In this document: positions 28,258 through 37,295 of the stretch, piece by piece
Numbering within the stretch: position 1 is the stretch's first letter
Layout: each line of letters opens with the position of its first letter
From: Flavipsychrobacter sp.
GTDB taxonomy: Bacteria; Bacteroidota; Bacteroidia; Chitinophagales; Chitinophagaceae
Assembly: GCA_016786665.1 (NCBI GenBank)
Contig: JAEUVZ010000067.1
Coordinates: 1 to 39,159 of the forward strand
DNA length: 39,159 bases
Direction: 5' to 3'
Translations under genes and position numbers: made by a program
Notes under the pieces: generated by a model
Databases searched by the model: none
The model's input: only the letters and a program-made list of their open reading frames with translations
Told to the model about the DNA's origin: nothing

Positions 28258-31200
28258 CTATTGACCAGACTTGAGAATCTTCTCAATTTTCAGAACATTA
28301 TTGTCTTTATCGAGCACTTTTACCTGGTAAACACCCGCGGCAATGTCGCCCAGATCTATGAATGTAGCATCTTGTTTTTCCAACACTACCTTACCGTCAA
28401 CCGTTGTGAGTATCACATTCACCTTCTGCGGGGCCTTAATGAACACCCGTGAAACAGCAGGATTTGGATAAATGCTCACTTCATCGCCTGCCTGTGGCGT
28501 GGTGCCCACACTTACAGCGTAGTAGCCAACAATGTTGGACGTATCCTTACATCCATTGGCATCAGTTACAATGACAAAATAGTCGGCGAATGTTACGGGG
28601 TTGAACGACTGATTGGTGGCCCCTGGTATCAGGAACCCGTTTTGGTACCATTGATACGCAGTATAAGCACCTGTAACCAGTGTATTACCTACCAGGTTGG
28701 CCACCGGATTGATAGCAGGGAACACCGTAACCACGATAGGCGCAGAAGTTAACGCACAGGCTCCATTGCTTACAATCACCGTATACGTTCCACTCACAGC
28801 GGCCTCGTACTCGGCGGCATTGGCACCCGGTATATTGATTCCACTTTCCTGCCACTGGTAGGTAAGGCTGGTACCGGTTTGTGCGTCCAACTCTACTGTT
28901 TCGCCGGCACATACCGAAGTAGGACCACCCGGCGTAACTGTGATGGGCGGTGGTGGCACCACGGTTACCGTAACTATAGGAGAGGTAAGATCGCAGCTGG
29001 CACTAGTGCCAGTTGCTACTGTTACGGTATAGTCTCCGGCAGTGTTAACCGTAAGCGATGAGTTGGTAGCGCCCGGTATGTCAACACCATTTAAATGCCA
29101 TTGATATGTAAGGCCTGTACCTGTATTCGCATTCAGTACCAGGTTATTGCCCTGGCAAATAGTAGTAGAGCCCTGCGGATAGATATTTGCCGCCGGCGGC
29201 AAATTGTCCGTAACTGCTATAACATTGGAAGTATCCGCGCAAGGACCTTCTGTAACAATAACAGAATAGTTGCCCGCTACGTTCACTACATGGTAGACAC
29301 TATCGGCTCCGCTGATTACATTGCCATTATTCAGCCACTGGTAGGTGTAGCCTGTGCCCGCGGTACCGTTCATATTTACCAGGTCGCCCGGGCAAATGGC
29401 CGTAGGGTCGTTGGTAGTAGCAGTAGCCACCGGTACAGGGTTGATGTTAGCAACTACAGCAGTCGTTCCACTTTCACAACCGGTAGTAAACTGCCAATTG
29501 TAGAAGAAATAGTAGAAGGTAGCTGTTGTAAAGTTATGTCCTGTAATATTAATTGCTGATGAGGTATATGGGAATGTAGCACCCGCTGTATTACGATACA
29601 GCGCTGTGGCGGTACCCTGGCGCATTCTGTACTGCAATCCCGGCGCTATAGCAAAGTTTATGGGTACTGTCTGCGCTGTAGCACCACCCGTAACTGTTGT
29701 AACGTAAGGTGCGGTATGTATCACATTACCCAAATTGTCCTCAATATTTATAGATGCGTTGGAACCAATAGTGCCGGTAGGGAATACATCAACCGAAACA
29801 ATGGTGGTTGGCTGTAACACATCGAACAGCAGCCAGTAAATATTGGTGCTGAATCCACTTCCTGCACCCACAGACTGTGGGGTAACGGGTCCAACATTCC
29901 CTACAGATGCACCCATACCCGCTGTAACGTAATAGGTAGTAGTAGTGCCTATGAAAGGTGTAGTAAAGGAGTTACCTGTATCGAGCAAGGTGCCCCCTGG
30001 CACGTCGTACCAATACAGTGTGGCTCCCGGAGACGGAACACCTGTAAGTGTAACAGTACCAGGACCGCAATTGAAACTATCATTCACGCTCACCACGGCC
30101 GGTGCGTTGATAACTACATCCGCCGGCGCTGAAGTGGCGGAACACCCGGTAGCCGTAATGGTCACCCTTACCGTAAAGCTGCCGGAGTCGGTTGTAGCAT
30201 ATGTAGTGTTGGTTGCCCCTGGTATGTCTACTCCATTTTCCTGCCACTGGTAGGTGAGGCCGGTTCCGGTATTAGCACTAAGCGTAACGCTACCACTATA
30301 ACAAATAGAAAGGTTTCCGGAAATAACTGCAGGTGGTGCGGGATTAACCGTAACCGGAACCGCCGGAAGCGATGTTGTAGTACAGCCTACTCCGTTGCTC
30401 ACCTTTACCTGGTAGCTACCACTTGCTACGACCGCATACGTTGAGTCAATCGCGCCGGGTATATCTGTACCATTCAGCCTCCACTGGTAGGTATAGTTAG
30501 GGTCTGTTTGAGCCGATAGTACGAGGCTGTCGCCCTGGCAGAAAGTAGTGGGGCCGGTGTAGCTTACTACGGCCACCGCGTTGGGGCAAGACGTCTCAAA
30601 AGGAAGAGTTACCCATTGTGAATAGTTACCGTTTCCGCAGAAGATGCGCACGTGCAGGTAATACTGGGTACTCTGTGTTAAACCTGTAGCATTGTACGTA
30701 TTACTTGTAGTGAAGGTGCCGTTACCCGTTGGAGGTGTCGGGCTCTGGTCTACCGAGTATTCGTAACCCGGAATAAAGTTAATAGCGTCCCAGCTGAGGT
30801 CGGCTGTGGTACCTGTAATATTGCTGGCCATAAGACCTGTTGGGTCAGCGCAGGGAACCGTAAGGAACTCCCATGCACCCATATCAGGATTGGTAGCGCT
30901 CCTGTTGGCGCTGAGTATGTCTGAAGATATGCCTACCGGTGTACCCAGGTTATCCATAGCCAGGTTAGTTGGTGTTAGGTCACCCAGCCCCATGTTCTGG
31001 TAAACAGGGTCTAAGTCTGCGCTATTGGCATCATAACCTATAGCCTGCCAGTCGGCGAGGGTAGTGTAGTTAATAGCATTGAAAAAGCCTGTGTAGTTGC
31101 TACCGGCAGTAGCAGATATATAGATGTCGTTGTTTGCAGAAGCTAAAGCGGTAGTGTTGGTACCGAGGTATATAGCATGCTTCGCTCCGGCGCCGCCGCG

Positions 31201-34200
31201 TCCGATAGTGATAACATTATCGACAAATTGTAAACCCGTTGCTGCAGTAGTTTGGTAGAACGCACGAGTAGCGGATGTTGTGGTTGCGGGCGTATGGTCG
31301 AGCGAAATGGTATTATGATAGTGGTATGCGTGGTCGGAACCAATATTGTATATAGCGTAAATAATACCATTGTTGTTGATATCGTATATGGCATTGTTGC
31401 TGACAATATTCGCATTGGCGGAAGTGGCATCGCAGGTAGTGAAGTATATACCATATACCGCACTGGTGCTGGTTAATGCCGCGCCCATAGGGTTGTGAAT
31501 ACGGTTTGCATTGATACGTCCGTTAATTATATCCGTGAAATAAATTCCGTAATGCGTGGTAATGCTGGTGCGTGTGGGGCGACTAATGTCGTTACCTTCA
31601 ACCAATGCGTTATCGTGCCCATCGAGGTGAATGCCGTACGAATAGAAATCCTGCACGGTGTTATTCAGTACTTTGTTGTCTATAAACCTGTTCACTGTTC
31701 CATTACCCATCAGCTTGATGCTGTAGTAGCCACCAATGATGGTGTTGTTGCTGAACGTATTGCTGTCGCAATCTAACCCTACCGTGGTCATAGAGGTAGG
31801 TGAACCGCTGGCTACAATACCTGCATAGTTGGTAGTAGACGTGCTGGTAGTAGACGTGGTGAGCAGACAGTTATTGATGGTATTATTGCTGGAGCCACTC
31901 AGCAGGTGGATACAATACCCGTAAGTACCTGTTGCTGTAATTGCGAGGTTGTTGATAGTGAAATAATCCGCGCCATTAAATTTTATACCCGCCCGTTCGT
32001 TAGTATTGGTGGATGCATAAGTAAGCGTTTCACCATTACCGTTTATAGTGATTGTATTGGTGGCGGATACGCCGAGGATATCGCCAAAGGTGACCTGCTC
32101 GTTGTATGGACCGCTACCTGCCACTACGTTGGCTACTACCGGGCCACTAACACCGCAAGCTAGCGCAGCAGCAAAATCGTTGAATGACTGGAAGTTGCTG
32201 CCGCCGGTTACGACCGCGGAATTGATGGTGTACACACCTGTAATTCCCGAAGTAACCGATACCAATACCGGCGTAGAAATTACCGTGGAGGTACCGCACG
32301 TAACGGCAGCCCTATACCATGTATTTACCATCGGGGTATTGTTCGTATTAGTAGAAGTAGAAGAGGTGCCGAAGTTGGTATAGTTAACGCCATCGGTAGA
32401 GAGCTGCCATTGGTACGTCTGGCCATCGCCCGCTGAGTTACCGGTGAGGCTGAGCGCTACCAACTGACCTGCACACACAGAGCCAGGTGTTGCGGTAGCA
32501 TCGCCCGCCGTAGGTGGGTCTATACAAGGAGGCAGTCCAAACTCGAACGCTCCCGGATCGGGTGTAGTAACATTACGCGGATTTCCGTTGATGTCGGAAG
32601 AGATGCCCACCGGGAGGCCCAGGTTATTGATACTGGCCTCCTGCGGGGTAAAGTCGCCGATACCTACATTAGTGTATATCGGGTCTACCGCCTGGGAACC
32701 TATGTCATACCCTTGCCCCTGCCAGTCGGCAAGAGTTGTAAAGTCGGCGCCGTTCTGATATCCAACGTTGTTGGAGCCAGCAGTAGCATTGATGTAAAGA
32801 ATGTTTCGGTTGCTGGTGAGCGACGTTCCTACAGTGCCGAGGTATATGGCGTGTTTGGCACCGGTTCCGCCGCGGGAGATAGTCACTATATTGTTCACAA
32901 ACTCAAGGCCGGTAGCGGCAGTGGATTGGAAGAAGGCGCGGGTAGCTGTTGTAGCGGTGGATGATGTATTATCAAGCGATATGGTATTGTGGTAATAATA
33001 CGCATAGTCGGAACCTATATTATAGAGTGCGTAAATAATGCCCTGGTTGTTGATATTGTATATGGCATTGTTTGCTACAATATTAGCCGTGGCAGAAGTA
33101 GCATCGTTGGTAGTGAAGTATATACAATAAACCGCGGATGTGCTGGTGAGCGCCCCACCCATGGGATTGTGTATGCGGTTGCGGGTGATGCGACCATTTA
33201 TAACATCGGTAAAGTAAATACCATACATCGTGGTGATGCTGGTGCGGGTTGGGCGGCTGACATTATTGCCCTGAACCAGTGCATAATCGTGCCCATCGAG
33301 GTGGATGCCGTAGGAGTAGAAATCCTGTACGGTGTTGTTGAGTACTTTATTGGCAATAAACCTGTCGATAGTTCCGTTGCCCATCAGCTTAATGCTGTAG
33401 TACCCGCCCACGATGGTGTTGTTGCTGAATGTGTTGCTGTCGCAATCGTTACCTGCGGTGGTCATGGATGTTGCAGAGCCGCTTGCCACGATACCCGCAT
33501 AGTTGGTAGTAGAGGTGCTGGTAGTAGAAGTATTCAGCGTACAGCTATCGATCGTATTATGGCTGGAGCCACTCAGCAATTGTATACAATATCCATATGT
33601 ACCTGTAGCATTAATGACCAGGTTGTTAATATCAAAATAATCGGCACCATCCAGTTTTATACCAGCCCGTTCGTTTGTGTTGGCTGAAGAATAGTTGATG
33701 GTTTCGCCATTACCATTTATAGTAATAGTATTGGTGGCTGAAGCTCCGGATACCTGCGGAAAGGTAACCTGCTCGTTGTAAGGGCCGCTACCAGATACCA
33801 CGGTAGCTACTACGGGACCTGAAATGCCGCATGCCAGGGCAGAGGCAAAATCGTTGAAGCTCTGGAAATTGGTTCCGCCAGTAATGACAGCAGAGTTGAT
33901 AGTATAGTTTCCTGAAAGCCCGGGAAGTACCGAAACCTGAACAGGTGTAGAAAAGGTGGTAGTAGCACCGCAGGTAACCGCGCAGCGATACCATATACTA
34001 CTGGTCGGGTTTACGGTTAACGCGGGGCCTAATTGTGAAGAGCCAAAGTTGGTGTACGTAGTATTATTAGGGGAGCTTTGCCACTGGTATGTCTGTCCAG
34101 AACCTGAAGAGTTGTTTACGAGGTTCAGGGCCACATTAGAGCCGGGACAAACATTGCTGTTAGGGGTAGCAGTCGCATCTCCCGCTGTTGGCGGATCGGT

Positions 34201-34845
34201 ACAAGGCCCCGTGGTAAATGTTATCCGGATATTGGGCCGGTGTTTATATGCTGCTACTGCACCATTGAGCGTAGCCGGATAGCTGCCTGTAGCAAACGCA
34301 CCAACCACCATGGTTGCCGTACCAGCCGTATATTCCCAGGGAATATTTGCCGTTGCTCCGCCATTTCCTGCCATTTGCAATTCAAACGCAATCTCCAACG
34401 CTCCACCTGTATAGAGAAACGGGGTGATCGTCCACGGCACCCATCCAGTAGTGGCAGGTAACGTAAGCGATGTAGTGCTGTAAACCTGCGTGTGCGTAGT
34501 GAGTATGGCTGCCCAGGTCAACGTGGTTGCCAGCGAGGTATTGCCGGTGTTCGCCATGTACACGTTGTGCGTGGCCGGTGTCACAAAGTTTGCGGTGCTC
34601 GTCTTGTTGAACTCGATCGAAGTAATCATTGCACCAGCTGGAATTCCGGCCGCAGCCATTTCCGCTTGCGAAAAAAGAATATTGCTTCTGGCATGCGTTG
34701 TAGTTGACGTTGCAGAGAAACGATAGACAGGGGCGTAAAGGGCACTGGGGGTTGTTAGATTTCCCGTACCAATTTGCACCGTTTGCGCAGATGCAGAATT
34801 GAATGCCATCGCAGCAATAGCAATAATTGTAAAAATCCGTTTCAT
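28258..34845 (-). CDS. Giant T9SS-secreted protein with duplicated beta-helix module, FnIII and Ig-like repeats
   Basis: 2195 aa. Signal peptide MKRIFTIIAIAAMAFNSASAQ. Residues about 22-214 are a beta-sandwich. Residues 215-773 and 774-1331 are a tandem duplication of one module. Each copy opens DPPTAGDATATP, continues as an Ig-like domain (GQTYQWQ) and then a right-handed parallel beta-helix with runs like SNNTIINNxx and YGIHLDGHD. Each ends with AxEF. A fibronectin III domain follows (about 1332-1421), then Ig/PKD-like repeats built on YQW..NG..IPGA (six such units) with a jelly-roll-like insert near 1580-1700. The last 74 residues (SIYPNPAVSRVFI to KILKSGQ) are the T9SS type A sorting domain. 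Expected: cell-surface or secreted adhesin, possibly carbohydrate-binding. Confidence 0.9.
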   Translation of the reverse strand: MKRIFTIIAIAAMAFNSASAQTVQIGTGNLTTPSALYAPVYRFSATSTTTHARSNILFSQAEMAAAGIPAGAMITSIEFNKTSTANFVTPATHNVYMANTGNTSLATTLTWAAILTTHTQVYSTTSLTLPATTGWVPWTITPFLYTGGALEIAFELQMAGNGGATANIPWEYTAGTATMVVGAFATGSYPATLNGAVAAYKHRPNIRITFTTGPCTDPPTAGDATATPNSNVCPGSNVALNLVNNSSGSGQTYQWQSSPNNTTYTNFGSSQLGPALTVNPTSSIWYRCAVTCGATTTFSTPVQVSVLPGLSGNYTINSAVITGGTNFQSFNDFASALACGISGPVVATVVSGSGPYNEQVTFPQVSGASATNTITINGNGETINYSSANTNERAGIKLDGADYFDINNLVINATGTYGYCIQLLSGSSHNTIDSCTLNTSTTSTSTTNYAGIVASGSATSMTTAGNDCDSNTFSNNTIVGGYYSIKLMGNGTIDRFIANKVLNNTVQDFYSYGIHLDGHDYALVQGNNVSRPTRTSITTMYGIYFTDVINGRITRNRIHNPMGGALTSTSAVYCIYFTTNDATSATANIVANNAIYNINNQGIIYALYNIGSDYAYYYHNTISLDNTSSTATTATRAFFQSTAATGLEFVNNIVTISRGGTGAKHAIYLGTVGTSLTSNRNILYINATAGSNNVGYQNGADFTTLADWQGQGYDIGSQAVDPIYTNVGIGDFTPQEASINNLGLPVGISSDINGNPRNVTTPDPGAFEFGLPPCIDPPTAGDATATPGSVCAGQLVALSLTGNSAGDGQTYQWQLSTDGVNYTNFGTSSTSTNTNNTPMVNTWYRAAVTCGTSTVISTPVLVSVTSGITGVYTINSAVVTGGSNFQSFNDFAAALACGVSGPVVANVVAGSGPYNEQVTFGDILGVSATNTITINGNGETLTYASTNTNERAGIKFNGADYFTINNLAITATGTYGYCIHLLSGSSNNTINNCLLTTSTTSTSTTNYAGIVASGSPTSMTTVGLDCDSNTFSNNTIIGGYYSIKLMGNGTVNRFIDNKVLNNTVQDFYSYGIHLDGHDNALVEGNDISRPTRTSITTHYGIYFTDIINGRINANRIHNPMGAALTSTSAVYGIYFTTCDATSANANIVSNNAIYDINNNGIIYAIYNIGSDHAYHYHNTISLDHTPATTTSATRAFYQTTAATGLQFVDNVITIGRGGAGAKHAIYLGTNTTALASANNDIYISATAGSNYTGFFNAINYTTLADWQAIGYDANSADLDPVYQNMGLGDLTPTNLAMDNLGTPVGISSDILSANRSATNPDMGAWEFLTVPCADPTGLMASNITGTTADLSWDAINFIPGYEYSVDQSPTPPTGNGTFTTSNTYNATGLTQSTQYYLHVRIFCGNGNYSQWVTLPFETSCPNAVAVVSYTGPTTFCQGDSLVLSAQTDPNYTYQWRLNGTDIPGAIDSTYAVVASGSYQVKVSNGVGCTTTSLPAVPVTVNPAPPAVISGNLSICYSGSVTLSANTGTGLTYQWQENGVDIPGATNTTYATTDSGSFTVRVTITATGCSATSAPADVVINAPAVVSVNDSFNCGPGTVTLTGVPSPGATLYWYDVPGGTLLDTGNSFTTPFIGTTTTYYVTAGMGASVGNVGPVTPQSVGAGSGFSTNIYWLLFDVLQPTTIVSVDVFPTGTIGSNASINIEDNLGNVIHTAPYVTTVTGGATAQTVPINFAIAPGLQYRMRQGTATALYRNTAGATFPYTSSAINITGHNFTTATFYYFFYNWQFTTGCESGTTAVVANINPVPVATATTNDPTAICPGDLVNMNGTAGTGYTYQWLNNGNVISGADSVYHVVNVAGNYSVIVTEGPCADTSNVIAVTDNLPPAANIYPQGSTTICQGNNLVLNANTGTGLTYQWHLNGVDIPGATNSSLTVNTAGDYTVTVATGTSASCDLTSPIVTVTVVPPPPITVTPGGPTSVCAGETVELDAQTGTSLTYQWQESGINIPGANAAEYEAAVSGTYTVIVSNGACALTSAPIVVTVFPAINPVANLVGNTLVTGAYTAYQWYQNGFLIPGATNQSFNPVTFADYFVIVTDANGCKDTSNIVGYYAVSVGTTPQAGDEVSIYPNPAVSRVFIKAPQKVNVILTTVDGKVVLEKQDATFIDLGDIAAGVYQVKVLDKDNNVLKIEKILKSGQ
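30853..32526 (-). repeat. Second copy of the 1.67-kb in-frame tandem duplication
   Basis: Encodes residues 774-1331 of the giant protein. It aligns along its whole length with 32527-34203 (residues 215-773), 558 versus 559 codons. Identity is high at both protein and DNA level, e.g. the blocks coding SNTFSNNTI and NKVLNNTVQDFYSYGIHLDG. Confidence 0.85.
32527..34203 (-). repeat. First copy of the 1.67-kb in-frame tandem duplication
   Basis: Encodes residues 215-773 (Ig-like domain plus parallel beta-helix). The junction to the second copy is exact at the Cys preceding DPPTAGDATATP, so the repeat unit equals one complete module. Confidence 0.85.
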
Positions 34846-35367
34846 GATTTAAATGGCTCTAATTGAAAATTAAATTACGAAAAAAGCACGTCAATTTATA
34901 AATCATAAATATATTAAACTGGGTTTATGATTTAATCCGCTAATTAACATGCCTCTATATACTCAAACTTACCTTTTTTTTAAGAAATTCCGGTGATTTT
35001 ATTAACTTTTAATCCTATTCTAAGAAATTCCGGTTACCCGTGCAGGTATACCTATATAGGTATCGCGCCCTGGAGCTCCCGGGATGCAAAGGCAATATTG
35101 GGGTAACTATGTTCTCTAAGTGACGCACCGTTATTGTATAAGCTGATGTACGATAATTGGTCATTTAGGGTTCTCGACTAGCTTCTGTAACCCTTTCACT
35201 TAAAAAATATTCGTTGTTCGGGTGCCTGAAAAGGCCTGAAAAATGGGTTTTTTCTGAAAAAGCTTGTTTTTTATTTTTTTTTTTTGCTATTTAGCAGCCG
35301 AATAAGTTGCAAGAAACGAATCTGCATATTATTTTTATCGCCGCATTAATTAATTAAAATCAACTTT
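34846..35367. other. 520-bp AT-rich intergenic region with repeats and palindromes
   Basis: Divergent region between the giant gene and the first paralogous lipoprotein. It holds two direct repeats TAAGAAATTCCGGT (34981-34994 and 35021-35034) exactly 40 bp apart and a perfect 16-bp palindrome ATACCTATATAGGTAT (35048-35063). A near-palindrome around GGAGCTCC (35068-35083) follows. Three CTGAAAA repeats lie at about 35227-35264, and a long T-run at 35268-35285. I see no gene in it. Confidence 0.6.
35307..35337 (+). promoter_or_regulatory. Promoter of lipoprotein paralog 1
   Basis: TTG (35307-35309), 20 nt, TATTTTTA (35330-35337, one mismatch to TAnnTTTG), 30 nt before the ATG. Preceded by an A/T-rich tract that could act as an UP-like element. 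Confidence 0.5.
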
Positions 35368-36072
35368 ATGAGAAAAGCTTATTTATTGTTTACACTTTTA
35401 AGCATCACTTTCGCTGCTTGTAATCCTAACAGAAACGAAAAGCCAACAACCTACGTTGTTAATGGTGTTCACGATGTAACATTAATGGATAACACACAGT
35501 ACCTGGACCTGGTACTTCAATACCTGGGACCTATTCAGGAAAACGTTAGCCTTGATGTAACCGGCTTACCTCAAGGAGTTGTTAGAAGTATCTCGGTAAA
35601 TCATGGTGTGCCTACTTTCAGCACTCAGATCTCTTTCAGCGACATGTCTGCTCTCCCTGGTACTTATCCTGTACAACTGGTTTGCGACGGTACAGAAACC
35701 GGCGTTAAAACTTATGATTTCAACGTACGTATCAAAAACCAACCAGTTTGTGGCCTGTTGACTACTTTCAACGGTACTTCTGATTGCAGCGTTAACTATG
35801 TAGATACCATTTCTGCTATCGTTTACAACGACGAAAGCGATGTGAACACTATCCGCTTCGCTAACTTCGGCGGCCGTGGTTTTGCTGTATCAGCTACTGC
35901 TACTTGTTCTGCAGGTACCATCGTTATCCCTCAGCAATCCATCAACTCTAACACAACTATCAGCGGTCAAGGTACATTTACTTCTACTGGTACCATCACT
36001 ATCTACTACACAATCATCGTTGGTGGCGTAGGTACTGCTTGCCAGTTCACAATGAACCGTTTCAACCTCTAA
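35368..36072 (+). CDS. Lipoprotein, member 1 of a three-gene paralogous family
   Basis: 234 aa from an ATG. Lipoprotein signal MRKAYLLFTLLSITFAAC (Cys18). Shared framework with the next two genes: VNGVHDV near the N-terminus, NVSLDVTGLPQGV, ALPGTYPVQLVCDG, CGLLTTFNGTSDC, FANFGGRGFAVSATATC, SGQGTFTSTGTI. The fold looks like two beta-sandwich (Ig-like) domains, the second stabilised by Cys pairs. Unlike its paralogs it uses mostly codons such as GCT, GGT, AAC, ATC, GTA and ACT, suggesting high expression. Probably an abundant outer-membrane surface lipoprotein. Function unknown. It is followed by a strong terminator. Confidence 0.75.
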   Translation: MRKAYLLFTLLSITFAACNPNRNEKPTTYVVNGVHDVTLMDNTQYLDLVLQYLGPIQENVSLDVTGLPQGVVRSISVNHGVPTFSTQISFSDMSALPGTYPVQLVCDGTETGVKTYDFNVRIKNQPVCGLLTTFNGTSDCSVNYVDTISAIVYNDESDVNTIRFANFGGRGFAVSATATCSAGTIVIPQQSINSNTTISGQGTFTSTGTITIYYTIIVGGVGTACQFTMNRFNL

Positions 36073-36095
36073 TATTAAGTTAGAAACATACTTTC

Positions 36096-36124
36096 AAAAA
36101 GGGCCGCTAATTAGCGGCCCTTTT
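36096..36124 (+). terminator. Terminator of lipoprotein paralog 1
   Basis: Perfect palindrome at 36101-36120 (GGGCCGCT, AATT, AGCGGCCC) flanked by AAAAA and TTTT, 24 bp past the stop. Confidence 0.9.
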
Positions 36125-36129
36125 CTATT

Positions 36130-36290
36130 GCGTAAGGTGGGCAAGGCTGCTCAGCCATCCACGCTCTGCGCAGGTAGCGCAGCTATTGAAGGACTTACGC
36201 TACGCCAGGCGGGCAGAAGCCCTGGTGCTTCTATCACTTGTGAACCAACTCCGCTCTGAGCCGGACAGTTAAGATGGCCCACCTGGGCTG
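36130..36290. other. GC-rich, hairpin-rich intergenic element
   Basis: An outer stem GCGTAAG/CTTACGC (36130-36136 and 36194-36200) encloses GGCT-GCTC-AGCC (36145-36156) and CTGCGC-AGGTA-GCGCAG (36166-36182). AGAAGC-CCTGGT-GCTTCT (36215-36232) and GCCC-ACCT-GGGC (36277-36288) follow. There is no open frame of note. Its composition differs sharply from the AT-rich promoter DNA after it. Confidence 0.45.
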
Positions 36291-36385
36291 CGTGCGGTAC
36301 GTATTGGCCCATGATTTACTATCAACCGCCGGTTATATTGTTTGAAAACCGAATAATTATGGCACAATTAGTGCGGGATTATCTA

Positions 36386-36414
36386 TTGTCTATGAATTTT
36401 TTTTACTAATTTTC
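36386..36414 (+). promoter_or_regulatory. Promoter of lipoprotein paralog 2
   Basis: TTG (36386-36388), 18 nt, TAATTTTC (36407-36414, one mismatch to TAnnTTTG), 44 nt before the ATG at 36459. Confidence 0.45.
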
Positions 36415-36458
36415 GCCTAAGATATGCCCGGTAGAGCCGGGGCTAAATTTTTTTACTA

Positions 36459-37172
36459 ATGAGGAAACTAACTACTTTACTTTTAGCGGCTTGCGCCCTG
36501 TTGACTTACTCTTGCAACAAGCCAGGCAATAAAGCACAAACACAGCCCTATGCTATTAATGGCGTGGATGACATACAGATAAAGCAGGGAGAAGATGACT
36601 CCTGGAACCTGGAGGTGCGCTCTATAGGCCCGGTATATGAAACGGTAACCCTGAGCATTACCGGTCTTCCGCAGGGGGTAACGGCAACTATGACGCAGAG
36701 CAGTGGCCAGCCTACTTTCTTTTCTACAGTGGTATTTAAGAATACCAATGCGCTCCCCGGCTCTTATCCTTGCGTGCTTACCGCCAGCTCACCCGAAGCC
36801 GGCGCGAGCACCTATAACTTTATGCTGAAGATCTCTAACCCGATACTTTGCGGCCTGATACGTAACTATACCGGCTATACCAGCTGCGATACTACAAAGT
36901 TCCTGAGCAACATTATCGCCACAGCGCCACCTATCGAAGATTCGATTAACATAGTACAGATAAACAACTTCGCCAATCACGGGCTGAACGTAAAAGCGAA
37001 CATAGACTGTGCTACTTCTACCGTAGATATTCCGCTGCAGTGGTTTAATGGCAACACAGTAAGCGTGGTGGGTTCCGGTACGTTTACCGGTGGCGCCAGC
37101 ATGAGTGTTAACTATACCATTACAGTTAATGGCAGCCCTACCTCTTGCACCCTGTACCTGCAACCTAACTAG
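36459..37172 (+). CDS. Lipoprotein, member 2 of a three-gene paralogous family
   Basis: 237 aa from an ATG. Signal MRKLTTLLLAACALLTYSC (Cys19). It shares with the other two INGVDDIQI, ETVTLSITGLPQGV, ALPGSYPCVLTA, CGLIRNYTGYTSC, INNFANHGLNVKANIDC, VGSGTFTGGASMSVNYTITVNGSPTSC. It is the most diverged of the three: FGGRGF has become FANHGL. Its codon use is closer to the rest of the window than that of member 1. It has its own promoter and terminator, so it is expressed independently. Function unknown; envelope-anchored. Confidence 0.75.
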   Translation: MRKLTTLLLAACALLTYSCNKPGNKAQTQPYAINGVDDIQIKQGEDDSWNLEVRSIGPVYETVTLSITGLPQGVTATMTQSSGQPTFFSTVVFKNTNALPGSYPCVLTASSPEAGASTYNFMLKISNPILCGLIRNYTGYTSCDTTKFLSNIIATAPPIEDSINIVQINNFANHGLNVKANIDCATSTVDIPLQWFNGNTVSVVGSGTFTGGASMSVNYTITVNGSPTSCTLYLQPN

Positions 37173-37193
37173 CGCTAACATTATTTTCTATAG

Positions 37194-37219
37194 AAAAAGG
37201 AGGCGGTTGTCTCCTTTTT
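37194..37219 (+). terminator. Terminator of lipoprotein paralog 2
   Basis: 9-bp stem AAAAAGGAG/CTCCTTTTT (37194-37202 and 37211-37219) with an 8-nt loop and a T-run, about 20 bp past the stop. Confidence 0.85.
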
Positions 37220-37295
37220 TGTTTTCTGTATGCTGATTTTATCAAACATTGTGTATTTTTCGCTATCAATTCGACATACACAACAAACTAAGCTT

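Noticed and set aside
31143-33687. Several plus-strand frames inside the giant gene
   Set aside because: They lie opposite its Thr/Asn/Ser-rich repeats and recur in both duplicated modules, as expected for shadows of repeated DNA.
28258-34845. Assembly artefact explaining the 1.67-kb duplication
   Set aside because: The two copies differ at many positions throughout, so they are diverged paralogous modules rather than a duplicated contig segment.
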